This document shows, piece after piece, positions 9,239-17,380 of a stretch of DNA of 64,000 nucleotides. The notes beneath the pieces were generated by a model. It saw only the letters and a list, made by a program, of their open reading frames with translations, was not told the origin of the DNA and did not search any database. The DNA is from Methanomassiliicoccales archaeon PtaU1.Bin124 (GTDB lineage Archaea > Thermoplasmatota > Thermoplasmata > Methanomassiliicoccales > UBA472). The first letter of the stretch is position 1. Each line of letters opens with the position of its first letter. The stretch is taken from assembly GCA_002067865.1 (NCBI GenBank), contig MVRC01000016.1:62001-126000 (forward strand), read 5' to 3'. The position numbers and the translations under genes were made by a program.

Positions 9239-10404
9239 GACATCTCCTCCTTCGGGACGGAATCGTATCTGCCGTCCAGGTGATACTGGTCCATGATGCT
9301 CGAGAGCACCCTGTCGCGCTTCATGAACGTCGATTCCAGGTTTTTACCGGTGGTGATCAGGGTAGCACGCCAGTCATCCGGGGAGGAATCGATGTCGGTG
9401 AGGGCGACATCAGCACCGTGGAACCCCCTTGCACGACGGAGGTGCGTACATCCCGACATCATGTCTTCGCCGAACGATTCCAATCTACCCTGCCTCACCC
9501 TGATGTGCTCGTAGATCGCCTGGCGCTCCCCCTTCTCATGAACTGTCGGTTCCCTGTCCCGAACATACCATTCGAACAGCATTCCAATCATGTTCATCGT
9601 GGTAGAATGATAGACGGCGCTTGGGGTTTGGCTGGGAAACCGAGCATCCAGTTCCAGGACCTTGGACACTCCATTGTGGACGATCGCCTCGATGTCCATG
9701 ATCCCCTGCAACCCGACGTCTTTCCCAAGCGTCCTTCCCATTTCCATGAAAGCCATGTCATCGTGGATGACCTGCATGCAGGGAGCGAGGACCATTTTGC
9801 AATCATAATGCTCATCGAGGATGACCTGGGTTGTCTGAAGCGGGATGGATATGTCTCCCTTTCCGATGACCTCTAGGGAGATGGACGGTCCGGAAACGAA
9901 CTCCTGGACAACGATTTCGTCGTCATACCTCCTTGCGAATCTGACCGCCTCTGCCATGCTCCTATCATCCGCTGCGCGGCTGACGCCATGGCTGCCGCTC
10001 CCCCTGCTCGGCTTGACTATGACGGGATATCCACAGCCAGGCCACTCTCCTGGCATCGGTATGCCGGCCTTTTTCATGACTGAATTTGTTTCGATCTTGC
10101 TGCTGGTCTTTGCATATGCCTGGGGGTCGAAGATGAGCGAGGCGGACATGCCCTTGCATATGTCCACTATGGCATCGAGCGCCTCCTGGTCCTCATTGGC
10201 GGGAATGATGGCGTCGCAGCTTTCCAACAGCCTCTTAGCGGCATAGGGGTCTTTCGTGACGTCCAAGATGGCGGCCTCATCCGCCAGGTCCAATGCAGGC
10301 GCGAGCGGATTACGGTCAATGATCAGCGTATGCAGGCCCGCTTCCCTTGCCAGATAGCACACCTCCGTACCCTGTAAAGCGCCTCCCACAATTCCCAGCC
10401 TCAT
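9235..10404 (-). CDS. pylC: 3-methylornithine-L-lysine ligase (pyrrolysine biosynthesis)
   Basis: ATP-grasp ligase joining 3R-methyl-D-ornithine to the epsilon-amino group of lysine. It has 389 residues. The N-terminal pre-ATP-grasp fold starts MRLGIVGGALQGTEVCYLA. The ATP-grasp core has PVIVKPSRGSGSHGVS (nucleotide lysine and glycine-rich loop), VVQEFVSG, and ELDARFPSQTPSAVYHST as the metal-binding end. The start overlaps the pylB stop by one base (TGATG type) and the end overlaps pylD by four. Confidence 0.95.
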   Translation of the reverse strand: MRLGIVGGALQGTEVCYLAREAGLHTLIIDRNPLAPALDLADEAAILDVTKDPYAAKRLLESCDAIIPANEDQEALDAIVDICKGMSASLIFDPQAYAKTSSKIETNSVMKKAGIPMPGEWPGCGYPVIVKPSRGSGSHGVSRAADDRSMAEAVRFARRYDDEIVVQEFVSGPSISLEVIGKGDISIPLQTTQVILDEHYDCKMVLAPCMQVIHDDMAFMEMGRTLGKDVGLQGIMDIEAIVHNGVSKVLELDARFPSQTPSAVYHSTTMNMIGMLFEWYVRDREPTVHEKGERQAIYEHIRVRQGRLESFGEDMMSGCTHLRRARGFHGADVALTDIDSSPDDWRATLITTGKNLESTFMKRDRVLSSIMDQYHLDGRYDSVPKEEMS

Positions 10405-11474
10405 CAGGATTCCCCCGCGCAGCTTGGCCGGTGGTCATCTATCCAGTTTTGATACTCCGATCTTGAAGCAAGAGAGAGACCCATACCTCCAAGGCGCTGC
10501 CTGACGGCATCTACCGATCTTTTGTCCGAATCGATGTCCAGTTCATGCTGTGCAACGCCTGCCAGACCGCTGCCGCTTGGGATGATCGAGGTGACGACGT
10601 TCGCTCCGGCGTCCAGCCTCGGCTTCAAGCCATCAAGCCCCTCGACGTCCAGGGACGCCGGGATCAGCCGGTCTGGCATGATCAGCCTCATGACAGCGAT
10701 CATGGTCAATTCATCCACGTCACGATGGGCCGGTCCATCCAATGGGATGCCCGCCTGCGGCACGAACGACATGACCCTGTTCTGTTGAGTGCCGATCCGT
10801 GACATCTCTGCCAGGGAGACGAGGAGGTCCTGAGAGTCCTCCCCCACGCCGATCATCACGCCTTCTTCACATAACATCCGGCATTCCCTCGCCCATTTCT
10901 TCTGATACAGGCGGACCTGATAGTCCTGGCCGGGGCGGAGCTGTTTGAACAATTCTGTGTTGTGCGTCTCCTGGTAACACGCGTACCAATCCGCGCCTGC
11001 CCTACTCAGCATCCTGATCTCCGACTTGGGCAGCGTGCCCGGAGAGATCATGACCGGCATGTCCAGATCATTCCTCACCTCATTGACCACGTCCAGCAGA
11101 GAGTTGAACCCCTCATAGCTGCGATAGAACGGGTCTTCGCCCATGGTAAGGTCGATAAGATGAACACCGTCGTCACGGAGCCTCGCCGCCGTATCGGATA
11201 CATCCTGGGGTGATTTGCGGTACCTGGTCGCATGGGGATTTCCATGCCGATAGAGACAGAATGAGCAGGCGTTCTGACAAAAAGTGCTGAAGTAGACGAA
11301 GCCATAGATGAACATCCTGCTGCCGAACTCACGCTCCCTCACGTGCCTAGCTGCGCTGAACAGCAGCCTCCTCTCATCGTCGCTCGCAGGATGAAGCAGC
11401 TTGAACACCTCGGACACATCCAGCTTTTCCTCCATCTCCGCCTTCGCAAGGACATCCTCGAATTTCATGGGCAA
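10404..11474 (-). CDS. pylB: Methylornithine synthase, radical SAM (pyrrolysine biosynthesis)
   Basis: Radical SAM mutase that rearranges L-lysine to 3R-methyl-D-ornithine, the first step of pyrrolysine synthesis. It has 356 residues. The CX3CX2C cluster motif is in FCQNACSFCLYR. Also visible are LTMGEDP, PVMISPGTL, YQETHN, GVMIGVGED and PASLDVEGLDGL, arranged as in BioB/PylB-type barrels. It follows pylS by three bases and overlaps pylC by one. Confidence 0.95.
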   Translation of the reverse strand: MPMKFEDVLAKAEMEEKLDVSEVFKLLHPASDDERRLLFSAARHVREREFGSRMFIYGFVYFSTFCQNACSFCLYRHGNPHATRYRKSPQDVSDTAARLRDDGVHLIDLTMGEDPFYRSYEGFNSLLDVVNEVRNDLDMPVMISPGTLPKSEIRMLSRAGADWYACYQETHNTELFKQLRPGQDYQVRLYQKKWARECRMLCEEGVMIGVGEDSQDLLVSLAEMSRIGTQQNRVMSFVPQAGIPLDGPAHRDVDELTMIAVMRLIMPDRLIPASLDVEGLDGLKPRLDAGANVVTSIIPSGSGLAGVAQHELDIDSDKRSVDAVRQRLGGMGLSLASRSEYQNWIDDHRPSCAGES

Positions 11475-11477
11475 CCC

Positions 11478-12308
11478 TCAAATGTCTATCCTTGTGCCAT
11501 ACTGGTATACAAGGCTGGCCGCGTGGCGGTGAATGTTGCTTGAGCCTGCTTGCACCATCAACACCCTTTCCAGTCCCATCCCTATGCCTGCCCAGGGGAA
11601 GTCCACATGGAATGCCTTATCAAGCGGATGCGGTCCATAGGCAGCGGATGCCAGTTCGACACCGTTCACCTCTAGGTCTAAGGTGGTGCCATAGACGTCA
11701 GACCCTTCCTGAGCGATCTCGATCGGCAGACCCAGGTCCCTGGAAAGGAGCCCTGATAATTCCTTCAAGCGTGCCTCTGGACCATCGGAAGGCCGGACGT
11801 CCACCAGGTTCAGCATAGTGAACTCCTCTATGTGATGGGCGCCCTTCGACTCCTTTCGGAAGCATTTTCCGATCTCGAATATGCCGAACCGGCCGGGAAC
11901 GGCACGGGCCATTCTCTTCATGACCGCATACAGGTTCGGAGCCAGCATCGGTCGAAGGCATCTATTCTGGTCCAAAGAGAATATCTGCCGCCTCAAGGGA
12001 TGGTCATCGCCGATCCCCATCTTTTCCAGCGATGCGACGGACATCATCGTGGGCGTATGGACCTGCATGAAACCTGAAACGGCCAGACGGTTTGCCAATG
12101 TGCACTGCAGTTGGTGCATACCAGAGGTGTCTGGCATCCTGGCAAAGGAAAGGAGGTCAGAACGGTTCTTATCAACGAGATCGTTCACTACCTTCCTGAA
12201 CACATCCTCCCGTTCTGATTCAGTTTCGAAAATGCATTCGCCCAGGTTCGACTCACAGTCAAGTTCTCGGATGCGTTGGTTCTGTGCCGCGCTGAACGTT
12301 ATGGCCAT
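11478..12308 (-). CDS. pylS: Pyrrolysyl-tRNA synthetase, catalytic domain only (PylSn-less class)
   Basis: Class II aminoacyl-tRNA synthetase that charges tRNA(CUA) with pyrrolysine. Its 276 residues cover only the catalytic domain. Motifs: LRPMLAPNLY, CFRKESKGAHHIEEFTMLNL (motif 2), and AGIGMGLERVLM (motif 3). The N-terminal tRNA-binding domain of Methanosarcina PylS is absent, and no separate pylSn gene is visible, as in the Methanomassiliicoccales. The ATG at 12308 is preferred to the in-frame GTG at 12317, which also remains possible. It begins 26 bases after the tRNA(Pyl) CCA end. Confidence 0.95.
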   Translation of the reverse strand: MAITFSAAQNQRIRELDCESNLGECIFETESEREDVFRKVVNDLVDKNRSDLLSFARMPDTSGMHQLQCTLANRLAVSGFMQVHTPTMMSVASLEKMGIGDDHPLRRQIFSLDQNRCLRPMLAPNLYAVMKRMARAVPGRFGIFEIGKCFRKESKGAHHIEEFTMLNLVDVRPSDGPEARLKELSGLLSRDLGLPIEIAQEGSDVYGTTLDLEVNGVELASAAYGPHPLDKAFHVDFPWAGIGMGLERVLMVQAGSSNIHRHAASLVYQYGTRIDI

Positions 12309-12334
12309 AGCTATCACTCAACGATCAATTTTTA

Positions 12335-12406
12335 TGGCGAAGGGCCCGGGAGTTGAACCCGGCTGCCGTGGCTGTAGAGGCCTGGAGGTCGCCGGACCTA
12401 CCCTCC
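12335..12406 (-). tRNA. pylT: tRNA-Pyl (anticodon CUA), first gene of the operon
   Basis: A 72-base RNA including encoded CCA. The acceptor is GGAGGGU/GCCCUUC with discriminator G. One base (A8) links to a four-pair D stem GGUC/GACC whose loop is only four bases (CGGC). The anticodon loop CUCUACA reads CUA. The anticodon stem is three pairs (GGC/GCC), an asymmetric internal loop (A24 against A38 and C39), then two pairs (CC/GG). The variable region is CAG and the T arm CCGGG-UUCAACU-CCCGG. Compact D loop, three-base variable loop and interrupted anticodon stem are typical of tRNA(Pyl) partners of PylSn-less PylS. It lies 43 bases after the glnK stop. Confidence 0.94.
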
Positions 12407-12449
12407 ATAAAAAGAGGTTTGAAAGGTGTTTGGAAGAGTTTTGGAGGGT

Positions 12450-12788
12450 TCATTGGGACTTCTTCGGAACCTCCGCCGTGCGGATGCGCAGCACCTTCTC
12501 CACCGGCGTGATGAAGATCTTGCCATCGCCGATCTCACCCGTCCGGGCGCATTCGATTATCTTGCTGACGACCAAATCCACCTTGTCATCGTCCACCACG
12601 ATGTCTATCTTGGTTTTGGCCAGGAGGTCAACGCGGTATTTTCCTGCCCGGTGGGTGAACTCCAGTCCTTTCTGTTCGCCCCGCCCTCTCACCTCATAGA
12701 TCGTCATCCCCATGATGCCGATCTCCTCAAGAGCGCCTTTTACGGGGTTCAGCTTTTCCGGCCGAATGATTGCCTCGATTTTCTTCAT
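12450..12788 (-). CDS. glnK: PII nitrogen regulator, GlnK type
   Basis: A 112-residue PII protein that binds ATP/ADP and 2-oxoglutarate and plugs the Amt channel when nitrogen is sufficient. It has the T-loop (RGRGEQKG, then GKYRVDLLAKTKID with the tyrosine position kept) and the PII C-terminal signature TGEIGDGKIFITPVE followed by LRIRTAE. It lies nine bases after amt on the same strand, the standard amt-glnK pair, and the tRNA(Pyl) gene follows 43 bases later with no clear terminator between. Confidence 0.95.
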   Translation of the reverse strand: MKKIEAIIRPEKLNPVKGALEEIGIMGMTIYEVRGRGEQKGLEFTHRAGKYRVDLLAKTKIDIVVDDDKVDLVVSKIIECARTGEIGDGKIFITPVEKVLRIRTAEVPKKSQ

Positions 12789-12797
12789 CCTCTCACC

Positions 12798-14108
12798 TCA
12801 CATGTCGTAGGCGTTCTCGCCGTGCTGTACGATGTCGGCGCCCACGCGTTCCTCGTCCTTTGTCATTCTCAGCGGCATGACCTTCTTCAGCACCCACAAT
12901 ATTGCATAGGTGACGCCGAAGGCGAAGGCCCAGACCGCCGCAACTGCGATGAACTGCTTCACAAGGAGGTCGACGCCCCCGCCATAGAACAGGCCGTTCG
13001 CACCTGCGGAGTTGACCGCGGTGGTGGCGAAGAGGCCAGTGGCTATGGCGCCGAAGGTACCACCTATGCCGTGCACACCGAAGACATCCAGTGCATCATC
13101 GTAGCCGAACTTCTTGCGCAGCTGGATACCGCCGTAACATACCGCGCCCGCCGCCAGGCCGATCACCAGGGCACCGGTCGTATCTACATACCCGGATGCC
13201 GGAGTGATCGCGACCAAGCCTGCGATGGCACCGGAAGCCAGACCCAGGACGCCAGGCCGACCCAAGTGGAAGTAGCTGATCATACCCCACGAGACGATGG
13301 CCATTGCACCGGCGATCTCGGTGTTGACCAGAGCCTGGACCGCAAGGCCGTTGGAGCCGATCGCACTGCCACCGTTGAAACCGAACCAGCCGAAGAACAG
13401 CAGGCCGGCACCCAGCACAACCATCGGGATGTTGTGCGGGTGGTCACCGTTACCATGCTGGGCCGATATGCGCTTCCCAAGGATCATGGCAGCTGCCAAA
13501 GTCGAAATGCCTGCGGTAATATGGACAACCGTGCCGCCGGCGAAGTCGAGCGCACCCATCTTCATGATCCAGCCGCCGCCCCATACCCAGTGTGCCACCG
13601 GGATGTAAATCAGGCATGTCCAGATGAACAGGAACACGATCAACGCCTTCAGCTTCATTCTCTCTGCGATACCGCCGATAATCAAGGCGACAGTGACGAT
13701 CGCAAAGGTCATCTGGAATACCATGAACAATAGATGTGGGATGCCAGTAGGCATGATCGACTGGTCAACGTTATGTAGCATCAGGAAGTCGGTTCCACCT
13801 ATGATCCCGCTGGTATCCGTGCCAAATGCCAGTGAATAGCCGAACACGACCCAGATGAATGTGACCATCCCTGTGATGATCAGCGTCTGGCCAAGCATCG
13901 ACAGGAAACTCTCCTTTCTCAACATACCGCCATAGAAGAAGCCGACGGCAGGTGTCATTACAAACACCAGGGCGGTCGCAACGATCATCCATGCGGTCGC
14001 ACCAGTGTCCAGTGTTCCACTGTCAGCAGCTGCTACATTCGGTGTCAGTGCCAAGATCCCCATGCAGACCATGGCCAGCATGAGGACATATCTGTAAGCT
14101 TTCAACAT
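12798..14108 (-). CDS. amt: Ammonium transporter
   Basis: Amt/Mep/Rh channel of 436 residues. A cleavable signal-like helix (about 1-27, ending NVAAA) precedes eleven membrane helices. Landmarks include ALVFVMTPAVGFFYGGML, HWVWGGGW, the signature DFAGGTVVHITAG with its pore histidine, and DVFGVHGIGGTFGAIATG with the second. Amt proteins also carry methylammonium, which is relevant next to a methylamine methyltransferase operon. GGGAGAG lies nine bases before the ATG. The upstream 362 bases hold a TATA box and an NrpR-like palindrome. Confidence 0.95.
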   Translation of the reverse strand: MLKAYRYVLMLAMVCMGILALTPNVAAADSGTLDTGATAWMIVATALVFVMTPAVGFFYGGMLRKESFLSMLGQTLIITGMVTFIWVVFGYSLAFGTDTSGIIGGTDFLMLHNVDQSIMPTGIPHLLFMVFQMTFAIVTVALIIGGIAERMKLKALIVFLFIWTCLIYIPVAHWVWGGGWIMKMGALDFAGGTVVHITAGISTLAAAMILGKRISAQHGNGDHPHNIPMVVLGAGLLFFGWFGFNGGSAIGSNGLAVQALVNTEIAGAMAIVSWGMISYFHLGRPGVLGLASGAIAGLVAITPASGYVDTTGALVIGLAAGAVCYGGIQLRKKFGYDDALDVFGVHGIGGTFGAIATGLFATTAVNSAGANGLFYGGGVDLLVKQFIAVAAVWAFAFGVTYAILWVLKKVMPLRMTKDEERVGADIVQHGENAYDM

Positions 14109-14354
14109 CCTTTACATCTCTCCCTTTTTCAACGTTCGATCTTCCATCGACATTTCGTCTGCCCTGGAAAGAGGACATCGGACGGGCACGCTCCGCCCCC
14201 GACGCGTTGTCATTTTTTGAGATAGACAAATTGATATTAGAACTCTATGATACTAACCAAATGAACATTAATTTGTAATGAAATTAGATGTTTGACGAGA
14301 AAAAACGGACGTATTTAATATCAAATTAATGAAAAATGCAATTTATGTATCATC

Positions 14355-14368
14355 GGAATATTTGTTCC
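14355..14368. promoter_or_regulatory. GGAA-N6-TTCC palindrome, candidate NrpR operator for amt-glnK
   Basis: GGAATATTTGTTCC matches the GGAA-N6-TTCC operator form known for the archaeal nitrogen repressor NrpR. It starts just where transcription from the minus-strand TATA box at 14392-14400 should begin, a position suited to repression. One such match is expected by chance in about 65 kb, so its position carries the weight. The operator lies 247 bases from the amt ATG, implying a long leader. Confidence 0.5.
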
Positions 14369-14390
14369 TTAGCCAGATAATGAAATTATT

Positions 14391-14400
14391 GTATTATAAA
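14391..14400 (-). promoter_or_regulatory. TATA box, probable amt-glnK promoter
   Basis: Read on the minus strand: TTTATAATAC, a good archaeal TATA element. A start about 26 bases downstream falls near 14370, directly beside the palindrome at 14355-14368. A nearer promoter cannot be excluded. Confidence 0.45.
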
Positions 14401-14470
14401 ACCAGTAACTAAATAAAATGAAATATTCTAATAGGAATCAAAAAAAGGTGTTTACAAAACATACCAAAAA

Positions 14471-14899
14471 TCATCTAGGCAGCGTCTGCAGTTTATCCAA
14501 GGTCATTTTCCGGGCCTTGGAATACTCCTCTTCTGAATAGCTCAAGACATCTGTCTTCTTCATTCCGATGTCCGTCATCAGCACCTGTACAGTTGTCTCC
14601 AGGCCGTTCTTCTCCATTATCTTCTTGGCACATCCCACGGGGCATCCATCGAGCACCAGCAGCACCTTGGTCTTCTTGGCTGCGTTTATCGCCATGACGC
14701 CGCCCGCACCTACCGCTGCGATGCAGGCCATCTTGCCCATCGACTTATTCGACAGATCCTTGGCCAGATCATTGGCCAATTGGCCCACGTTGCATGCTCC
14801 TGCACATGGGAAGATCATCATCTCGCCCGCTTCGCAATTGCATCCCGGATCGTTGTCCATATGATCCATATTCGATTGATGCAGCCGGTATCTAACCAT
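14471..14899 (-). CDS. DGC-domain putative zinc-binding protein
   Basis: A 142-residue protein of the DGC/putative zinc-binding family. The cysteine-rich motif PGCNC appears near residues 18-22, then FPCAGACNVGQLAND, AAVGAGG, and VLDGCPVGCAKK. These pocket cysteines are expected to bind metal. Family members occur in anaerobes and their role is unknown. An alternative ATG at 14869 would remove ten residues; a TTATAATAA element lies about 20 bases before the longer start, so the shorter, leaderless version is plausible. Confidence 0.75.
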   Translation of the reverse strand: MVRYRLHQSNMDHMDNDPGCNCEAGEMMIFPCAGACNVGQLANDLAKDLSNKSMGKMACIAAVGAGGVMAINAAKKTKVLLVLDGCPVGCAKKIMEKNGLETTVQVLMTDIGMKKTDVLSYSEEEYSKARKMTLDKLQTLPR

Positions 14900-14959
14900 A
14901 TCGTCCGATTCCTAACGTTATTATAAACAAGGCTCGAATAGTGCACGGGAGGGCATGGT

Positions 14960-16351
14960 ATGAAGGAATACGATCTCATCGTCATCGGAACAGGGGCCGG
15001 GCTTTCTCTGGCTAGCAGGGCTCGCGGCAAGGATATGAAGGTCGCGTTGGTGGAGAACGGTCCCTTGGGCGGCACATGCCTCAACCGCGGCTGCATTCCC
15101 AGCAAGGTGCTCATCTATCCCGCTGAGGTGAGGAGGATGGTGGAGGAGGCAAGGGCGGTCGGAGTGAACGCCCTCATCGAAAGCATGGACTTCGAGCTGG
15201 TCCACAAGAGAATGTGGGACATAGTGCTCGAGGACAGGCACAGCATCGAGGAAGGCGTAAAGCAGGACCCTGGCATCGATCTATACAGGACGAACGGTCG
15301 TTTCACCGCTCCGTATACCCTTCAGGTTGGTGCCGAGGCGATCAAGGCTCCAAGGATCCTGATCTCCTGCGGAGTGCGCTCCCAGATACCGAACATACCT
15401 GGCCTGGCCGAGGTCAAATATCAAACTTCGGAGACGATCTTCGACATAACCAAATTGCCAAAGAGCTTGGCCATACTTGGCGGGGGGTACAAGGCCTGTG
15501 AGTTCGGCAATTTCTTCTCTGCCTTCGGCACCGACGTGAAGATAATCGGTCGTAACCCAAAGCTCCTGCCTCGGGAGGAACCTGAGGTCAGCGATCTGAT
15601 GTTGGAGAAGGCCAGCAAATACATGGAGGTCTACGTGAACCAAGAGGTCACAGAGGTCCAGACCTCATCTGGCGGAAAGAAGGTCATGTTCCAGGACCGG
15701 GCCTCGGGCCAGAGGCGGGAGGTGGAGGTCGAGGAGATCCTCCTGTCCACTGGCGTCGTCAGCAACGCCGACCTCCTGAACGTGACGGCCGGCGGTATCG
15801 CGGTCGACAAGGACAACTATGTCGTCGTCAACCCCTACTTGGAGACGAACCAGCCCAACGTCTATGCCCTGGGGGACATCATAGGCAGGACCATGTTCCG
15901 CCACACCGCCAACTATCATGTAGACGTTGTCTGGCGCAACATGTTCAGTAAGAACAAGATGCCGGTCGACGAACATGCCGTGCCCCACGCGGTGTTCGGC
16001 CATCCTGAGGTCGGGTCGGTGGGCATGACCCAGGCCGAGGCAAAGTCCAAGGGGTTGAAGATACTCGTCGGGACAGCCGCCTATTACGATACGGCCAAGG
16101 GGTACTCGATGGGTGAGAAGGATGGCTTCGTGAAGGTGGTGGTCGATGCCAACACCTTGAAGATCCTAGGGGCCAGCGTCATCGGGCCCCAGGCATCGAT
16201 CCTGGTGCAATCGGTCGTCTACCTGATGAACGCAGGGGACCAGACGTTCATACCCATGGCCCATTCTCAAACGATCCATCCAGCTCTGTCAGAGGTGGTC
16301 GTGAATGCATTCGGCAACCTGGAGGACCCCGACCACCATCATGATCATTGA
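14960..16351 (+). CDS. Dihydrolipoamide dehydrogenase-type disulfide oxidoreductase
   Basis: A 463-residue FAD/NAD(P)H disulfide reductase. It has the N-terminal FAD loop VIGTGAGLSLA, the redox pair GGTCLNRGCIPSK, the NAD(P) site AILGGGYKACEFGNFF, the FAD closing motif VYALGDIIGR, and the C-terminal catalytic histidine in HSQTIHPALSE. The overall form matches dihydrolipoamide dehydrogenase or mercuric reductase. No 2-oxoacid dehydrogenase, lipoate or mercury genes are adjacent, so the substrate is open. The His-rich end (HHHDH) may be incidental. Its stop overlaps the convergent PHP gene by seven bases. Confidence 0.85.
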   Translation: MKEYDLIVIGTGAGLSLASRARGKDMKVALVENGPLGGTCLNRGCIPSKVLIYPAEVRRMVEEARAVGVNALIESMDFELVHKRMWDIVLEDRHSIEEGVKQDPGIDLYRTNGRFTAPYTLQVGAEAIKAPRILISCGVRSQIPNIPGLAEVKYQTSETIFDITKLPKSLAILGGGYKACEFGNFFSAFGTDVKIIGRNPKLLPREEPEVSDLMLEKASKYMEVYVNQEVTEVQTSSGGKKVMFQDRASGQRREVEVEEILLSTGVVSNADLLNVTAGGIAVDKDNYVVVNPYLETNQPNVYALGDIIGRTMFRHTANYHVDVVWRNMFSKNKMPVDEHAVPHAVFGHPEVGSVGMTQAEAKSKGLKILVGTAAYYDTAKGYSMGEKDGFVKVVVDANTLKILGASVIGPQASILVQSVVYLMNAGDQTFIPMAHSQTIHPALSEVVVNAFGNLEDPDHHHDH

Positions 16352-17286
16352 GGATTGGCAGGTTTCTTCCTCATACGGCGCATTCGCATGGCCTCCAACT
16401 TGTGCGCCCTCTCTTCTTTCTTGCGCATGATCATCGTACCGATCATGGCCACGAGGAAAGGCATGGGCGGGGTGAAGAAGATCAGCGAACCGAAAAGCGA
16501 GATGATCTTCTGGTCGGTCCTCATCCTTGACACTTTCAAAGCGATCGGGTCGTTCTCCTTACCTTCCAGCATGCCGAAGAGCGACTTCATCATCAGCTTG
16601 TCCGATTCCAGCACGATGCCGATCCCCCAGGTGACCCCCAGCCTGACCGGATAAGGCTCACCCATAGGCTCTGTCGTCCTTTCCAATATGGCCTTGCGGA
16701 AATCTGCCGATGTCTTTCCCTCGAAGAGGGTGTACGCCCAGGCCACCTGGGACAATGAATGGGCATCCGAACCTGCAGTCCTGGCCCACCTGCCGGAACG
16801 GGAATGCTCCCACGCCCGATCGTTTGATGGGCCGTCCACGTGCCCGCCATTAATGACCTCGATGCCATCCACGTCCATCTCGTCGATCAGGCTGCCCATG
16901 GCCGGGACATGATAGCTGAACGGATGAGGCGCAACGACCAGGCCGCCCTGCCGGCGGATCTCGGCGATGGTCTCGGCCATCCCCATTCCCAATGGTATCT
17001 GTTCGGTGAGGAACAGACCGATGACCTCCCCTTGTATGGTGCTGACCTCCTCACCCACCACGACCTCTATATCATCGAACCTCTCGGCGAACTTCTTGGC
17101 GATGATCGCGCCTTCGATGCTGTTGTGGTCAGTGATGCAGAGGACATTTACGCCCTTCTGCCTAGCGATGGTGACGACGTCCTCCGGGTCGCTGATCGAC
17201 TCGGGGAAGCGGAGGATACCATACTCCCCCACGCCAGAATATTTGGTATGAACGTGAACGTCCGCCTTTCCCTTCATCACGCCCAC
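16345..17286 (-). CDS. PHP-domain metallo-phosphoesterase with C-terminal membrane anchor
   Basis: A 313-residue protein. Residues about 5-215 form a PHP domain with metal-ligand motifs DVHVHTKYS, ITDHNSIEG, VVAPHPF and GSDAHS. Unlike the 220-residue paralogue at 24809-25471, it goes on with a hydrophobic stretch (about 266-290, LFGSLIFFTPPMPFLVAMIG) and a Lys/Arg/Met-rich end, suggesting attachment to the inner face of the membrane. PHP enzymes hydrolyse nucleotide or sugar phosphates; the substrate is unknown. Confidence 0.82.
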   Translation of the reverse strand: MGVMKGKADVHVHTKYSGVGEYGILRFPESISDPEDVVTIARQKGVNVLCITDHNSIEGAIIAKKFAERFDDIEVVVGEEVSTIQGEVIGLFLTEQIPLGMGMAETIAEIRRQGGLVVAPHPFSYHVPAMGSLIDEMDVDGIEVINGGHVDGPSNDRAWEHSRSGRWARTAGSDAHSLSQVAWAYTLFEGKTSADFRKAILERTTEPMGEPYPVRLGVTWGIGIVLESDKLMMKSLFGMLEGKENDPIALKVSRMRTDQKIISLFGSLIFFTPPMPFLVAMIGTMIMRKKEERAHKLEAMRMRRMRKKPANPQ

Positions 17287-17380
17287 CGTCCTAGTTCGAT
17301 TTGACGCATCCCGATTCGACGGTGTAGTGCAATCATTCTATCATAATCCTTTGTATCACGAAGAAAATGCTGGATAGAAC

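Larger units (their letters stand above)
14109..14470. other. Long AT-rich intergenic region upstream of amt
   Basis: A stretch of 362 bases with no credible gene. Bases 14109-14215 are GC-balanced and would form the amt leader; 14216-14467 are strongly AT-rich. It contains the TATA element and GGAA-N6-TTCC palindrome listed separately, plus the short tail of the 14471-14899 gene's transcript. No RNA gene was recognised. Confidence 0.6.

Noticed and set aside
12426-13733. Long plus-strand open frame (435 codons)
   Set aside because: It is fully antisense to glnK and amt, which have clear motifs; GC-rich codon use leaves the opposite strand open.
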